A program made the translations under genes and the position numbers. Below are positions 31,609-41,457 of a stretch of 64,000 nt of DNA, piece after piece. Source of the stretch: Anaerolineaceae bacterium UBA4775 (GTDB lineage Bacteria > Chloroflexota > Anaerolineae > Anaerolineales > Anaerolineaceae); the NCBI GenBank assembly GCA_002403205.1, contig DHHJ01000029.1, positions 62,001-126,000 of the forward strand. Direction: 5' to 3'. The notes beneath the pieces were generated by a model. That model saw only the letters and a list, made by a program, of their open reading frames with translations, did not search any database and was not told where the DNA came from. Numbering within the stretch: position 1 is the stretch's first letter; every line of letters begins with the position of its first letter.

Positions 31609-34605
31609 TTAGAACCCTTCCAGGTAGCTCAAATCCGCCACACCTTCCGCCAGGGCGGCAATGCGCTGCATCAAGCCCAGGCGATTGTGGCGTATGGCTT
31701 CATCTTCTGCCATCACCAGCACCTCGTCAAAGAAACGGTTGATGACCGGCACCAGCGGCACCAAAGCATTCAAAAAGGCGTCCACAGTGACCAAAGCGCC
31801 CATTTCCTCTTCAGCACCTGTAAGGGCAGCAAACAACTGCTCTTCCGATTGGGTTTCAAAGCGGTCCGGGTTCACGCTGAAGGTGTCTTCCTGGTCGCGG
31901 ATGATGCGCACACACCGGCTGAAGGCAGGCAGGATCTCGTTCCAATCCGGGCGGACCACCCAGGCCGAGAGCGCGTCGACGCCCTGCACCACCGCGTAGG
32001 GGTCTGTACCCTTCTCCGCCAGGATGGCGTCCACTACGTCATAAGGATAGTCCATTTCCAGCAGCATCACACGCAGGCGGCGCTGGATGAAGGCCAGGCA
32101 GGCCTCAAGATCTTCCCTGGTCACATCCACCGGTAAACCCCGGGCAGCGGCGCCCAAACCCGCTCGCAGATCAAAATGCTGCTTCCAGGCGATCAAATTC
32201 TGGCAAATGCCCAGGGCAGCCCGGCGCTGCGCAAAGGGGTCCTTGGTGCCTGAGGGCGGCAGACCCACAGCGAACAAGCCCATCAGCGTGTCCAGCCGGT
32301 CGGCCAACCCGACCACCAGGCCTGGTTTGGCGCTGGGGAGTTTGTCTTCAGCGGAACGGGGCAGGTAATGTTCAAAGATAGCTTCAGCAACCCCTTGGGG
32401 TTCACCGCTTTGCAAGGCATAATAGCGCCCCATCACCCCCTGGAGAGAGGTCATTTCCACCACCATGTCGGTGGCCAAATCAGCCTTGGCCAAATAGGCT
32501 GCCCGCAGGGCAGTTTCCATGTCTGTTTCCGATAATTTCAACATTTCGCCCAATACAGGGACCAACGTGGTCAGACGGTGGGTTTTTTCCAGGAACGAGC
32601 CCAGTTTCACCTGGAAGGTGAGGGTCTTCAGGGAGTCCACAAAGGCTTCTAGCGGCTGCCCCAGGTCCTTTTGGATGAAGAAGGTGGCATCATCAAAGCG
32701 CGCCAAGACCACCTGCTGGTTGCCATCGGCCACGATATCAAGGTGGTCTTCGGTCCCGTTGCTGATGGTGATGAAATACGGCATCAAATTGCCTTGCGGG
32801 TCTTCAACTACCAGGTAACGCTGGTGTTTTTTCATCACGGAGGTCAACACCTCGGGTGGCAGGGTCTCCAAAAATGCCGGGTCAAATTCACCGAGCAGGG
32901 CGAAGGGCTTTTCAACCATGTGGGTCACTTCAAGCAGCAGATCAGGGTCATCCTGAACCTGTCCGCCGACGTGCGCGGCCAGGGCGTTTGCCTGTTCCCT
33001 GATTTGCGCCTGGCGTACTTCCGGTTCGAGGATGATGCCGCGGGCATCCATTTTCTCCAGGTAGTCCTGCGGCGATTCCACGGTAAACTGCGGGGCTGCT
33101 TCGACCCGCAGCCCGCGGGTCGTTCGGCCGCTGGCACAGCCGGCATACGTGAAGGGCACCACGCCTGTGCCATGCAGCGCCATCAGCCAGCGGATAGGGC
33201 GCGAGAAGGCCACGCCGCTCTCATTCCAGCGCATCGATTTGGTAAAGCGGATGCTGGCAATCAGGTCAGCCAGGGCAGGCCCCAAAACCTTGAAGGTGGG
33301 TTCACCCAGCTCTGTGACCGCAGCCACAGCGTACTGGCCGCCATCCAGATCTTTAACCGCCAGATCCTCCACAGCGATGCCTTTGCTGCGGGCAAATCCC
33401 TCAGCGGCCTTGGTGGGGTTACCCTTGGCATCAAAAGCGCGTCCAGCAGGCGGGCCTTTGACCTCCATTGATAGGTCCGGCTGGCGGGCAGCCAGGTCGT
33501 CGATCCACACCACCAGGCGGCGCGGCGTGCCCATCACCCGCACTGCGCCATGCGCCAGGCGCAGGCTGGCCAGCATGGCTGGTACACTCGCCGCCAGCTG
33601 CGATAAGGCTTCCGAAAGGTCTCCTGCGGGCAGCTCTTCGGTGCCCACTTCAAGCAGGAAGGGTGCAGTTTCCGTCGCGATTTCCGTCCCCGTCCCTTCG
33701 CTGGCTAGCTCAGGCTCAGCAGTTGATGGTGCCAGCCAGGGAAAACCGGCAGCCTGGCGTTGCTCGAGGTAGGTTTCTGCCACACGGCGGGCCAGGTCCC
33801 GGGTGCGGCCAAACAGCGCCTGGCGCTCCGTGACACCCACGGCGCCGCGTGTATCGAGAATATTGAAAGTGTGCGATGTCTTGAGGACGTAATCGTGGGC
33901 GGGCAGCACCAACCCGGCGTCAATAGCCCGCACTGCTTCGCTCTCAAACAAATCGTACATTTTACGCATGTTGTCCACATCAGCCACCTCAAAGTAATAG
34001 GTGCTGTGCTCCCGTTCACCCATCAGGTTGATGTCCCCAGAGGTGCGCTCGGGGTTCCAGCGGATATCCTTGAAATGGTGCACGCCCTGCAAGGTCATCG
34101 CAATCCGGTCGAGCCCGTAGGTGATCTCAACCGACACCGGGTCAAGGTCAATCCCGCCGCACTGCTGAAAATACGTGAATTGGGTGATTTCAACCCCGTC
34201 CAGCCACACTTCCCAGCCCAGGCCCCATGCGCCAATGGCAGGCTGCTGCCAGTTATCTTCCACAAAGCGGATATCATGCCTGGTGAGGTCGATCCCCACG
34301 GCTTCCAGTGAATCCAGGTAGACCTCTTGGGGATTGCCCGGGTCGGGTTTCAGGATCACCTGGAACTGGTAGAACTGCTGCAGGCGGTTGGGGTTATCGC
34401 CGTACCGCCCATCGTCGGGGCGGATGGAGGGCTCAACGTAGGCGACGTTCCAGGGCTCAGGCCCCAACACACGCAGGAAGGTGGCAGGGTTCATCGTGCC
34501 TGCGCCGACCTGGGTGTAATAGGGCTGCCAGATCAGGCAGCCGCGTTCCGCCCAAAAATCCTGCAGTTTCATAATGATGGATTGAAAATAAACCGATTCA
34601 TGCAT
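31609..34605 (-). CDS. glyQS: Glycyl-tRNA synthetase, fused alpha and beta subunits
   Basis: A 998-residue single chain charging tRNA-Gly. Residues 1 to about 290 are the alpha subunit (catalytic, class II) with FWAERGCLIWQPYYTQVGAG (20 residues), VAYVEPSIRPDDGRYGDNPNR and VEITYGLDRIAM. A short linker of about 30 residues rich in Ala, Glu and Thr follows. The remaining ~680 residues are the beta subunit, beginning FLLEVGTEELPA, with a HD-like domain and a C-terminal anticodon-binding domain. Most bacteria with this enzyme type have separate glyQ and glyS; fusions occur in a few lineages. No T-box leader is recognisable upstream. Confidence 0.93.
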   Translation of the reverse strand: MHESVYFQSIIMKLQDFWAERGCLIWQPYYTQVGAGTMNPATFLRVLGPEPWNVAYVEPSIRPDDGRYGDNPNRLQQFYQFQVILKPDPGNPQEVYLDSLEAVGIDLTRHDIRFVEDNWQQPAIGAWGLGWEVWLDGVEITQFTYFQQCGGIDLDPVSVEITYGLDRIAMTLQGVHHFKDIRWNPERTSGDINLMGEREHSTYYFEVADVDNMRKMYDLFESEAVRAIDAGLVLPAHDYVLKTSHTFNILDTRGAVGVTERQALFGRTRDLARRVAETYLEQRQAAGFPWLAPSTAEPELASEGTGTEIATETAPFLLEVGTEELPAGDLSEALSQLAASVPAMLASLRLAHGAVRVMGTPRRLVVWIDDLAARQPDLSMEVKGPPAGRAFDAKGNPTKAAEGFARSKGIAVEDLAVKDLDGGQYAVAAVTELGEPTFKVLGPALADLIASIRFTKSMRWNESGVAFSRPIRWLMALHGTGVVPFTYAGCASGRTTRGLRVEAAPQFTVESPQDYLEKMDARGIILEPEVRQAQIREQANALAAHVGGQVQDDPDLLLEVTHMVEKPFALLGEFDPAFLETLPPEVLTSVMKKHQRYLVVEDPQGNLMPYFITISNGTEDHLDIVADGNQQVVLARFDDATFFIQKDLGQPLEAFVDSLKTLTFQVKLGSFLEKTHRLTTLVPVLGEMLKLSETDMETALRAAYLAKADLATDMVVEMTSLQGVMGRYYALQSGEPQGVAEAIFEHYLPRSAEDKLPSAKPGLVVGLADRLDTLMGLFAVGLPPSGTKDPFAQRRAALGICQNLIAWKQHFDLRAGLGAAARGLPVDVTREDLEACLAFIQRRLRVMLLEMDYPYDVVDAILAEKGTDPYAVVQGVDALSAWVVRPDWNEILPAFSRCVRIIRDQEDTFSVNPDRFETQSEEQLFAALTGAEEEMGALVTVDAFLNALVPLVPVINRFFDEVLVMAEDEAIRHNRLGLMQRIAALAEGVADLSYLEGF

Positions 34606-34667
34606 AAGGTGTCCAGCTCCACGGGTGGTTGCTATTTTACAAAGTGATCAAAAAAATTAACCCCATC

Positions 34668-34673
34668 ATTATA
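34668..34673 (-). promoter_or_regulatory. Candidate -10 box for glyQS
   Basis: TATAAT on the minus strand in the 218-base gap between proA and glyQS, about 63 bases before the start codon. A TTGACG lies too close to serve as its -35. Confidence 0.35.
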
Positions 34674-34823
34674 CCATCGTCAAAAGGCAGCGAATACACC
34701 GCGCTGAGGGGTCACAGCACGGCCTGGGCGCCAAGGACGGGTACAATTCAGCACCTGTGCTCAAAATTAGGATCATCAAGGCCCGGTCCCCCATCCAGTC
34801 TTGCCCACACCGCCTACAGGTGC

Positions 34824-36092
34824 TTATGGCCGGACATGGTAATCCCCGCTGATCACCCATTTGTAGGTGGTCAATTCCACCAGGGCCATCGGGCCGCGGG
34901 CATGCAAGCGCTGGGTTGAAATGGCCACCTCCGCGCCCAGACCCAGCTGACTCCCATCGGTGAAACGCGTGCTGGCGTTAACATAGACTGCGGCCGAATC
35001 AACCTGCTGGACGAAACGATCCGCATGCGCTGGATCCCGGGTCAGGATGCCATCGCTGTGCCCGGTGCTGTGACGCTGGATATGCCCAATTGCCTCCTCC
35101 AGGCCGGCCACCACCCGCACACCGAGCACCAGGGATAGCCATTCCGTGTCAAAATCCTCCGGTCCAGCCAGGCTCACCTCGGTTCCGGCAACCGGTTGCG
35201 CCTGGAACGCATCCAGCGCAGCCGGGTCGAGCCGAAAGGCCACCCCGGACCCCTGGAAATGCCCGATCAACGCCGGGACGAACCCTTCAGCAATGGCATG
35301 ATGCACAAGAACCGTATCCAGCGCGTTGCACACGCTCGGACGCTGGGTTTTTGCATTGTGGATCACCTGTAAAGCCGCCTTTTGGTCTGCAGTTTCGTCA
35401 ACAAACAGGTGGCAGATGCCGATCCCGCCGGTCATCACCGGGATGCGGCTGTTCTCGCGGCAAAACCGGTGCAAACCTGCGCCCCCGCGCGGGATGAGCA
35501 TATCCACTTCATCGCCCATCTGGATCAGCTCAAGCAGCAGGGCTCGGTCGCTGGAATCAATGAACTGGACGGCGCCTGCAGGGATCTCGCAAGCTTCCAG
35601 CGCTTGATGGATCACCTTAAGCAAGGCGCGGTTGGAATGCAGCGTCTCTTTGCCGCCGCGCAGGATCACTGCGTTGCCTGACTTCAAAGCCAGGCTCGAG
35701 ACATCCACCGTCACATTCGGCCGAGATTCGTAGATCACCGCCAATACGCCCAGGGGCACACGCTGCCTATGGACCTGCAGGCCATTGGGCAGCACTTTCT
35801 GGTCAAAAACCACCCCGACGGGGTCTGGCAACGCTGCCACCTTGCGCACATCATCCGCCATGCCGCGCAATCTGGATTCCGACAACCTCAGCCGGTCAAT
35901 CAACGGCGGTGCCAAACCCGCTTGTTCGGCCAACTCGATATCCACAGCATTGGCAGACAAGATCTCAGGCGCATGTTCGAGCAGCAAATCCGCCAATGCT
36001 TGCAAAGCGCCGTCTTTTGCAGTGCGGTCAAGCACTGCCAGGGTGTGCGCGGCCTGGCGGGCAGCTATGGTGATTTCATGCAGGTTGATCAT
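34824..36092 (-). CDS. proA: Glutamate-5-semialdehyde dehydrogenase
   Basis: A 422-residue NADPH-dependent enzyme reducing glutamyl-5-phosphate to the semialdehyde, the second step of proline synthesis. It shows VPLGVLAVIYESRPNVTVD, GNAVILRGGKE, LIPRGGAGLH, the catalytic Cys in PSVCNALDT and NASTRFTDGSQLGLGAE. The length matches the family (about 415-420). It lies 21 bases after proB. Confidence 0.95.
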   Translation of the reverse strand: MINLHEITIAARQAAHTLAVLDRTAKDGALQALADLLLEHAPEILSANAVDIELAEQAGLAPPLIDRLRLSESRLRGMADDVRKVAALPDPVGVVFDQKVLPNGLQVHRQRVPLGVLAVIYESRPNVTVDVSSLALKSGNAVILRGGKETLHSNRALLKVIHQALEACEIPAGAVQFIDSSDRALLLELIQMGDEVDMLIPRGGAGLHRFCRENSRIPVMTGGIGICHLFVDETADQKAALQVIHNAKTQRPSVCNALDTVLVHHAIAEGFVPALIGHFQGSGVAFRLDPAALDAFQAQPVAGTEVSLAGPEDFDTEWLSLVLGVRVVAGLEEAIGHIQRHSTGHSDGILTRDPAHADRFVQQVDSAAVYVNASTRFTDGSQLGLGAEVAISTQRLHARGPMALVELTTYKWVISGDYHVRP

Positions 36093-36113
36093 CTGTCCTC
36101 AATTCCTCTTTAT

Positions 36114-37217
36114 TTACAGCACAACCAGGTTATCATGGTGGACCACTTCTGATCCATAAGCATAGCCCAGGATGGCATCAATTTCATCAGACTGCCTGCC
36201 GGAAATCCGGCGGACATCATCTACATCGTAATTGGCAATCCCCACGGCAACGGTGTGTCCCTGATCGTCGGTGACGGTCACACTCTGCCCCCGCGAGAAC
36301 TGCCCGTCCGTGCGCACGATCCCCACCGGGAGCAAACTGCCCCCCTGGCGCAAGGCCCGCACAGCCCCGTCATCAATCACCAGGACACCCGAAGTGTCCT
36401 TAACACCGGCCAGCAAGTAGCGCTTGCGGCTCTCAAGGTGTGACCCAAGCGGGCTGAAGTACGTCCCGAGGGGTTCACCGGAAACAGCGCGGGGAATCAC
36501 GCCCTCGATGGCGCCGTTGGCGATGATCACCGCCGCGCCTGTGCGCCTGGCCAGGTCTGCCGCCTGCAATTTGCTCGCCATGCCGCCAGTCCCCAGCCCC
36601 TGCGCACTGTCTCGGGCGGATGCCACGATCTCTCCCGGGATTTCAGCCTCCTCGATCCGACTGATCAGGGCAGCCTGGGGATCGACGCGCGGGTCAGCGG
36701 TGTAAAGCCCATCCTGATCGGTGAGCAACAGCAGCAGGTCTGCTTCAAGCACATTTGCCACCAGGGCTGAGAGGTTGTCGTTATCCCCAAAGCGGATCTC
36801 TTCCGTGGCGGTGGTGTCATTTTCGTTGATGATCGGGATCACCCCGTAGCTGAGCAGGGCTTCGAGGGTGTTGCGCGCATTCAGGTATCGCCGCCGGTCG
36901 AGCAGGTCATCCCGGGTCAACAAAACCTGGGCAATTTGCTGCTGGTACAGGGAAAAAAGCTGGGTGTAAATTGCCATCAGGCGGGGCTGACCGATAGCAG
37001 CCAGCATTTGCTTGGCTGGCAGAAAATGCGCCAGGTCGGGGTAGGCCAGCGCCTCACGGCCTGCCGCGATCCCCCCTGAGGTGACCAGCGCCACCTGGTG
37101 CCCATCAGAGCGCAATGCCGCCATCTGCCGGACCAGGTCAACCATCCGAGCCAGGTTCAAATGGGTCCCGCCAGCCGTCAGGGTTGAAGTGCCGAGTTTT
37201 ACAACAATACGTTTCAT
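36114..37217 (-). CDS. proB: Glutamate 5-kinase with PUA domain
   Basis: First enzyme of proline synthesis, normally feedback-inhibited by proline. The amino acid kinase domain has VVKLGTSTLTAGG, ALVTSGGIAAGR, PIINENDTTATEE and TDQDGLYTADPR. The C-terminal PUA domain (about 285-365) begins at SGVLVIDDGAV. The open frame reaches 37286, but comparison with known ProB proteins puts the start at the ATG at 37217 (MKRIVVKLGT); an ATG at 37235 is also possible. That leaves a gap to recO that can hold a promoter. Confidence 0.94.
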   Translation of the reverse strand: MKRIVVKLGTSTLTAGGTHLNLARMVDLVRQMAALRSDGHQVALVTSGGIAAGREALAYPDLAHFLPAKQMLAAIGQPRLMAIYTQLFSLYQQQIAQVLLTRDDLLDRRRYLNARNTLEALLSYGVIPIINENDTTATEEIRFGDNDNLSALVANVLEADLLLLLTDQDGLYTADPRVDPQAALISRIEEAEIPGEIVASARDSAQGLGTGGMASKLQAADLARRTGAAVIIANGAIEGVIPRAVSGEPLGTYFSPLGSHLESRKRYLLAGVKDTSGVLVIDDGAVRALRQGGSLLPVGIVRTDGQFSRGQSVTVTDDQGHTVAVGIANYDVDDVRRISGRQSDEIDAILGYAYGSEVVHHDNLVVL

Positions 37218-37275
37218 ATCGAAAATTGCTTTCATAGATCGGTCCAGCGTGCCTGTGTGATTAAAAATTTCCCCC

Positions 37276-37281
37276 ATTATA
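37276..37281 (-). promoter_or_regulatory. Candidate -10 box for proBA
   Basis: TATAAT on the minus strand about 60 bases before the preferred proB start, between recO and proB. No good -35. Confidence 0.35.
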
Positions 37282-37308
37282 AACACTTTTTACATACACA
37301 GTGTGCAG

Positions 37309-38127
37309 CTATTCGTCACCCGTCACCTCGCCAGGGGTGCCTCCTCGAAATTGGGCGTCACCTGTGGAACCCTGGATCTTGCGCAGAAAATCAGGCGTGT
37401 TCAGGCGGCTCTCCAGCAAATAGGTAAAATACGCTTCCACCAAGGCGGACATCCCCGCGTTGATCTTTCCAGGGATGACAACCGCAGATACGGACTTCCA
37501 ATCCGAGCGTTGAAAATGGCGCAAATAGCGCAGCACATCCTTGCTGACTGACCAGGCTTCCGAGCGAGCCTTCCCGCACCTGGGGCAAGCCACACCGCCC
37601 CCCAGCGGCGAAAAAAACTGGTCCTGTTCACGAATGGGTTCAGCACAGTCGATGCAGGAAAAAAGCTGTGGGCGGTAGCCCAACAAATCCAGTAAACGCA
37701 GCTCGTAATAGCGGATGGCGGTTTCAACATTCGGTCCTGATTCCAGGCGCGCCAGCGTTTGCGCCAGCAGGCGGAACAAGGCCTGGTTGGGGCCCTCTTC
37801 GTAGGTGAAGCGGTCCAGCACTTCAACAACGTAAGAAGCCTGCGCCATGCGGCGCAAGTCCGCCCGCAAGCCATCCATCATGTTGATGGCTTCTGCCTGG
37901 GTGATGATGTGCAGGTCTCGCCCGGCGGCCAACAGCAAGTTCACATGGGTGAACGGCTCAAGGTGCCCGGCTTTACGGGAGCTGATCTTGCGGACACCCT
38001 TGGCGATCGCGGAGATCTTTCCCCGCTCAAGGGTGAACAGCTTCAGAATACGGTCTGCTTCACCATATTCGAAATGCCCTAAAACAATCGCCTGGGTACG
38101 GTAGGTACGGCTCTCACGGGCAGACAT
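37309..38127 (-). CDS. recO: DNA repair protein RecO
   Basis: A mediator in RecF-pathway recombination that helps load RecA and anneals single strands. The N-terminal OB fold starts at TYRTQAIVLGHFEYGEADRIL. A helical domain follows, with a four-Cys zinc site (CIDC...CPRCG, about residues 157-184). The open frame extends to 38244, but the OB fold begins directly after the ATG at 38127 (MSARESRTYRT), giving 272 codons, the usual family size. The longer form would overlap cdd. Confidence 0.92.
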   Translation of the reverse strand: MSARESRTYRTQAIVLGHFEYGEADRILKLFTLERGKISAIAKGVRKISSRKAGHLEPFTHVNLLLAAGRDLHIITQAEAINMMDGLRADLRRMAQASYVVEVLDRFTYEEGPNQALFRLLAQTLARLESGPNVETAIRYYELRLLDLLGYRPQLFSCIDCAEPIREQDQFFSPLGGGVACPRCGKARSEAWSVSKDVLRYLRHFQRSDWKSVSAVVIPGKINAGMSALVEAYFTYLLESRLNTPDFLRKIQGSTGDAQFRGGTPGEVTGDE

Positions 38128-38203
38128 GGTCCATCCATCAATCCTGTTAAAAAAAGCGCCTGCAGGCAAGCCGGCACGCGCTGTCATCAGTGAACACGGC
38201 CAT

Positions 38204-38617
38204 TTAATCCCGGGCGGCCTCGAGGTCAGCGTTGCCAAAGGCATACGGCAGCAGGTCGGCCACGGTCAACTCGTGCACAAGGTTCCCGTCTAGATCGGCA
38301 ATCAGCACGACTGTTTCCAGGCCGAACTCTGCCAGCACCTGCCGGCACGATCCGCAGGGCGTACCCCCGTTTCGGGTCACAACTGCGATGGCCTGAAAAT
38401 CCTTCTCAACTTCCGATACGGCTTTAAACACCGCCACTCGCTCCGCACAGATGGTCAGGGGGTAGACTGCGTTCTCAATATTGACGCCGTCATAGATCTT
38501 GCCCGATTCGGTCAACAGGGCAGCACCGACCGCATACTCAGAATAAGGTGCATAAGCCCTGTGCCAGGCATCCAATGCCCTCTTGATCAATGTGTCACGC
38601 ATTTCATTTGTCAGCAT
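38204..38617 (-). CDS. cdd: Cytidine deaminase
   Basis: A 137-residue homotetrameric zinc enzyme deaminating cytidine and deoxycytidine in pyrimidine salvage. Zinc and catalytic motifs are TICAERVAVF (Cys and the proton-shuttling Glu) and PCGSCRQVL. AYAPYSEYAVGAALL and NIENA bind the nucleoside. The frame extends to 38686, but the ATG at 38617 has GGGAGA upstream and matches family starts. It overlaps the CNNM/CorC gene by 14 bp. Confidence 0.94.
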   Translation of the reverse strand: MLTNEMRDTLIKRALDAWHRAYAPYSEYAVGAALLTESGKIYDGVNIENAVYPLTICAERVAVFKAVSEVEKDFQAIAVVTRNGGTPCGSCRQVLAEFGLETVVLIADLDGNLVHELTVADLLPYAFGNADLEAARD

Positions 38618-39881
38618 GTTCTTCTCCCTTTTCAGTGGAGGGCAGCATTTCTTTTTTGGCGCGCACCTTGGCGATCCGGCGGCCAACCACCTGTTCGACG
38701 ATCAAGGTCAGGTCGTCCAGCTGGATGTGTTCACCGCCCGTAGGCACGTCACCGATCTCGCCGTAGATAAAGCCGCCAATCGTGTCGGCATTATCCGTAG
38801 CGATGTCCGTTCCCATCACCATGTTGAAGATATCCAGGTCAACCCGCCCCTGGAAGATGTATTCATCTTCAGCCATCTGGGAATAGGGCAGCTCTTCGCT
38901 CTCGTCATACTCATCACGGATCTCGCCGATGATCTCTTCAACGATATCCTCCAGGGTGACCACCCCTGCCACCCCGCCGTATTCATCCACCACGATCGCC
39001 ATGTGCATGCTGCGGGACTGCATCTCAGCCAATACCTCGTCCACCTTCTTGGATTCGGGCACGAAATAGGCCAGCCGCAGCAGCTCGCGGTGATCTGCAA
39101 TCCGGTCTTCATCCTGCTGCGGGCTGAGCAGGTCTTTCGCATACAGCAACCCCACCACGTTGTCGACCGTGTCTTCATACACGGGCACCCGGGAATGCCC
39201 TGCCCGCACAAAGGTCGCCCGGGCTTCGCCCAGGGTATTCTGGATATCGAGCGCCAGAACATCGATCCTGGGAACCATGATCTCCTTTGCAAGGGTATCG
39301 CCGAACTGGAAGATGGAGTAGATCATCTCCCGCTCGCCCTTCTCCAGGGAACCCTCAGGCTGCCCCACCTCAACCCAGTTTTTCAAATCCTCTTCCGTCA
39401 TGCTGGCCAGGGTAACCCGATTGGCGTTGGGCCCCAGCACAGACAGCAGCACCGTCGAAAGCGGTGTGAACAGGAAGTTGATCAAACGGCCCAGAGCCCT
39501 CAGCCGGATGGCGATGCCTTCCGGGTCGGTTAATACCCGGGCTTCAACCGCATATTCAAGAATGCTGAGCAGGATCATCCACACCAGCAGGTAAAGTAAA
39601 ACCAGCCAAACATTGGCAGCAGGAAATGTCGAGAGCAGGGCAACCACAAACCAGCCCGCCAGCCCAAAGTGCAGCAGGGTTGCTGCCATGCGCAGGCTTG
39701 TGCGTAAGCGTGGCTCCTCGATCAGGCTGACGGTGGCCTCCACAGCTTCCCCGCGCCCTTCGCGCAGGTTGAGCAGGTATGGCAGCCTGGCGTGATTGAA
39801 CCCCGCTTTGACCGCAGCAACCAATCCGTCCAGCAAGACCAGGATGGCTAATATGAACCACAACAACAGATTATTTGTCAC
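38604..39881 (-). CDS. CNNM/CorC (HlyC/CorC) family transporter
   Basis: A ~425-residue membrane protein with an N-terminal DUF21/CNNM domain (three to four helices), an acidic-helix bundle, a CBS pair (about residues 200-320, including VPVYEDTVDNVVGLLYAKDL and AIVVDEYGGVAGVVTLEDIV) and a C-terminal CorC_HlyC domain. The family is linked to Mg2+ or other cation efflux. The frame extends to 39920, but a GTG at 39881 with GGAG upstream gives a product that begins just before the first helix; it overlaps glmU by 11 bp. Confidence 0.9.
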   Translation of the reverse strand: MTNNLLLWFILAILVLLDGLVAAVKAGFNHARLPYLLNLREGRGEAVEATVSLIEEPRLRTSLRMAATLLHFGLAGWFVVALLSTFPAANVWLVLLYLLVWMILLSILEYAVEARVLTDPEGIAIRLRALGRLINFLFTPLSTVLLSVLGPNANRVTLASMTEEDLKNWVEVGQPEGSLEKGEREMIYSIFQFGDTLAKEIMVPRIDVLALDIQNTLGEARATFVRAGHSRVPVYEDTVDNVVGLLYAKDLLSPQQDEDRIADHRELLRLAYFVPESKKVDEVLAEMQSRSMHMAIVVDEYGGVAGVVTLEDIVEEIIGEIRDEYDESEELPYSQMAEDEYIFQGRVDLDIFNMVMGTDIATDNADTIGGFIYGEIGDVPTGGEHIQLDDLTLIVEQVVGRRIAKVRAKKEMLPSTEKGEEHADK

Positions 39882-41232
39882 TTTTCTCCAATTTACGTAT
39901 CGTTTTCGCCGGGACACCAATCACCAGCGTGTCATCAGGGACATCCTTGGTCACCACGGAGCCCGCCCCGGTCACGGAGCGATCCCCAATTTTGACCGGC
40001 GCCACCAGCATGGTATCGCTGCCAATGAAAACTTCATCGCCAATTTCGGTGGGATTCTTCTTTTCGCCGTCATAATTGCAGGTGATCGTGCCAGCGCCAA
40101 TGTTGACATCCCGGCCAATGGTTGCGTTGCCAATATACGAGAAATGCCCCATTTTGGTGCCCGGGCCCAGGTACGAGTCCTTCACCTCACCAAAATTACC
40201 CAGGTGAACGCCCTCATCCAAGACGGCACCCTTGCGCAGGTGGCAGTACGGCCCCATGGTGACGTGATCGCGCACCTCTGCCATTTCAAGCACCGAGGCG
40301 ATCAATTGGACGTGGTTACCCACTTTTGAATCAATCACGGTCGTGTCCGGCCCAATTTCACAGTCTGAGCCGATTTCCGTCTGGCCGCGCAGATGGCTGT
40401 TGGGCAGAATGACCGTATCCTGCCCAATGCGCACATCGGCCTGGATATAGGTCCGCTCGGGGTCGACGATTGTCACGCCAGACAGCATCCAGCCCGCGTT
40501 GATGCGTTTGCGTAACACCTTTTCAGCTTCGGCCAGGTGCAGGCGGTTGTTCAAACCGATCGCTTCGTCTGGGTCTTCCAGCACGAGGGAATCCACCGGG
40601 TATCCGCCTTCAACGGCCAGTGCGACCACGTCGGTCAGGTAATATTCGCCCTTGGGGGAAACCGGGATGCGTGCCAGGGCTGACCAGAGCCAGTCTGCAT
40701 CAAAACAGTAGGCACTGACGTTATACTCACGAATGGCCAGCTGCTCCGGCGTGGCATCAGCCTGTTCAACAATGGCGGCCACCTGGCCGCTGGCATCGCG
40801 CACCACCCGGCCAAACCCGCGCGCCTGATCCCCGATGAAACTGGTCATGGTCACCGGGCTGCTGCTCGATGCGTGTATAGTAATCAGCCGTCTGAGCGAT
40901 TCTCCCCTCAGCAGCGGCATATCGGCGAAGGTCACCAGGAGCGTATCGGCTTTGGATTCCAGCACAGGCTGCGCCATCATCACGGCATGCCCCGTGCCCA
41001 ACTGCTCTGCCTGCAGGACGTACTGGGCTGCATCCCCCACAGCAGCCTGGACAGCTTCTGCGCCGTGCCCCACCACCAGCACGGGCGGCAAGTCCACCAG
41101 CTCTTTCACGGCATTCAGCGCATACCAGACCATGGGCTTGCCCGCCAGGGGGTGCAGCACCTTGGGGAGTTTGGAGCGCATGCGGGTGCCTTCACCCGCA
41201 GCCAGTATGATCGAAGCTAAGGTCATTTTCAT
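39871..41232 (-). CDS. glmU: Bifunctional GlmU uridyltransferase/acetyltransferase
   Basis: A 453-residue enzyme making UDP-N-acetylglucosamine for the cell envelope. The N-terminal pyrophosphorylase domain has ILAAGEGTRMRSKLPKVLHP (20 residues) and TFADMPLL. The C-terminal left-handed beta helix of hexapeptide repeats has SYIGNATIGRDVNIGAGTI and the acetyltransferase residues in GSDTMLVAPV. The ATG at 41232 follows AAAGGACAC; an ATG two codons later is an alternative. The frame extends to 41295 without family similarity. It lies about 150 bases downstream of tRNA-Gln. Confidence 0.94.
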   Translation of the reverse strand: MKMTLASIILAAGEGTRMRSKLPKVLHPLAGKPMVWYALNAVKELVDLPPVLVVGHGAEAVQAAVGDAAQYVLQAEQLGTGHAVMMAQPVLESKADTLLVTFADMPLLRGESLRRLITIHASSSSPVTMTSFIGDQARGFGRVVRDASGQVAAIVEQADATPEQLAIREYNVSAYCFDADWLWSALARIPVSPKGEYYLTDVVALAVEGGYPVDSLVLEDPDEAIGLNNRLHLAEAEKVLRKRINAGWMLSGVTIVDPERTYIQADVRIGQDTVILPNSHLRGQTEIGSDCEIGPDTTVIDSKVGNHVQLIASVLEMAEVRDHVTMGPYCHLRKGAVLDEGVHLGNFGEVKDSYLGPGTKMGHFSYIGNATIGRDVNIGAGTITCNYDGEKKNPTEIGDEVFIGSDTMLVAPVKIGDRSVTGAGSVVTKDVPDDTLVIGVPAKTIRKLEKSDK

Positions 41233-41383
41233 GTGTCCTTTAATTATACACGCCTGCCTTCCGGGTTGGGAAGGCGAAGTTAAACGCAAACCCACGGCCT
41301 AAGCCATCTCCTATCGGAAATGCCGGGCTCGTGGGACGTCTATCGGGGTCAGTTTCTTGATTAATCAAAGTGTTGGTTTAAGA

Positions 41384-41457
41384 TGGCCGGGGCACCAGGA
41401 TTCGAACCTGGATCAACGGATTCAAAGTCCGCTGTGCTGCCGTTGCACCATGCCCCA
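41384..41457 (-). tRNA. tRNA-Gln (anticodon TTG)
   Basis: Read on the minus strand, the 74-base sequence starts TGGGGCATGGTGCAACGGCA and ends with an encoded CCA. The acceptor stem TGGGGCA/TGCCCCG pairs throughout, with U1-G72 as a wobble in place of the usual U1-A72. The anticodon loop is CTTTGAA, giving anticodon TTG. The T arm has CCAGGTTCGAATCCTGG. A weak first base pair is normal for tRNA-Gln. Confidence 0.95.

Noticed and set aside
34606..34823. A T-box riboswitch upstream of glyQS
   Set aside because: I looked for the T-box core (AGGGTGGNACCGCG) on the minus strand and did not find it.
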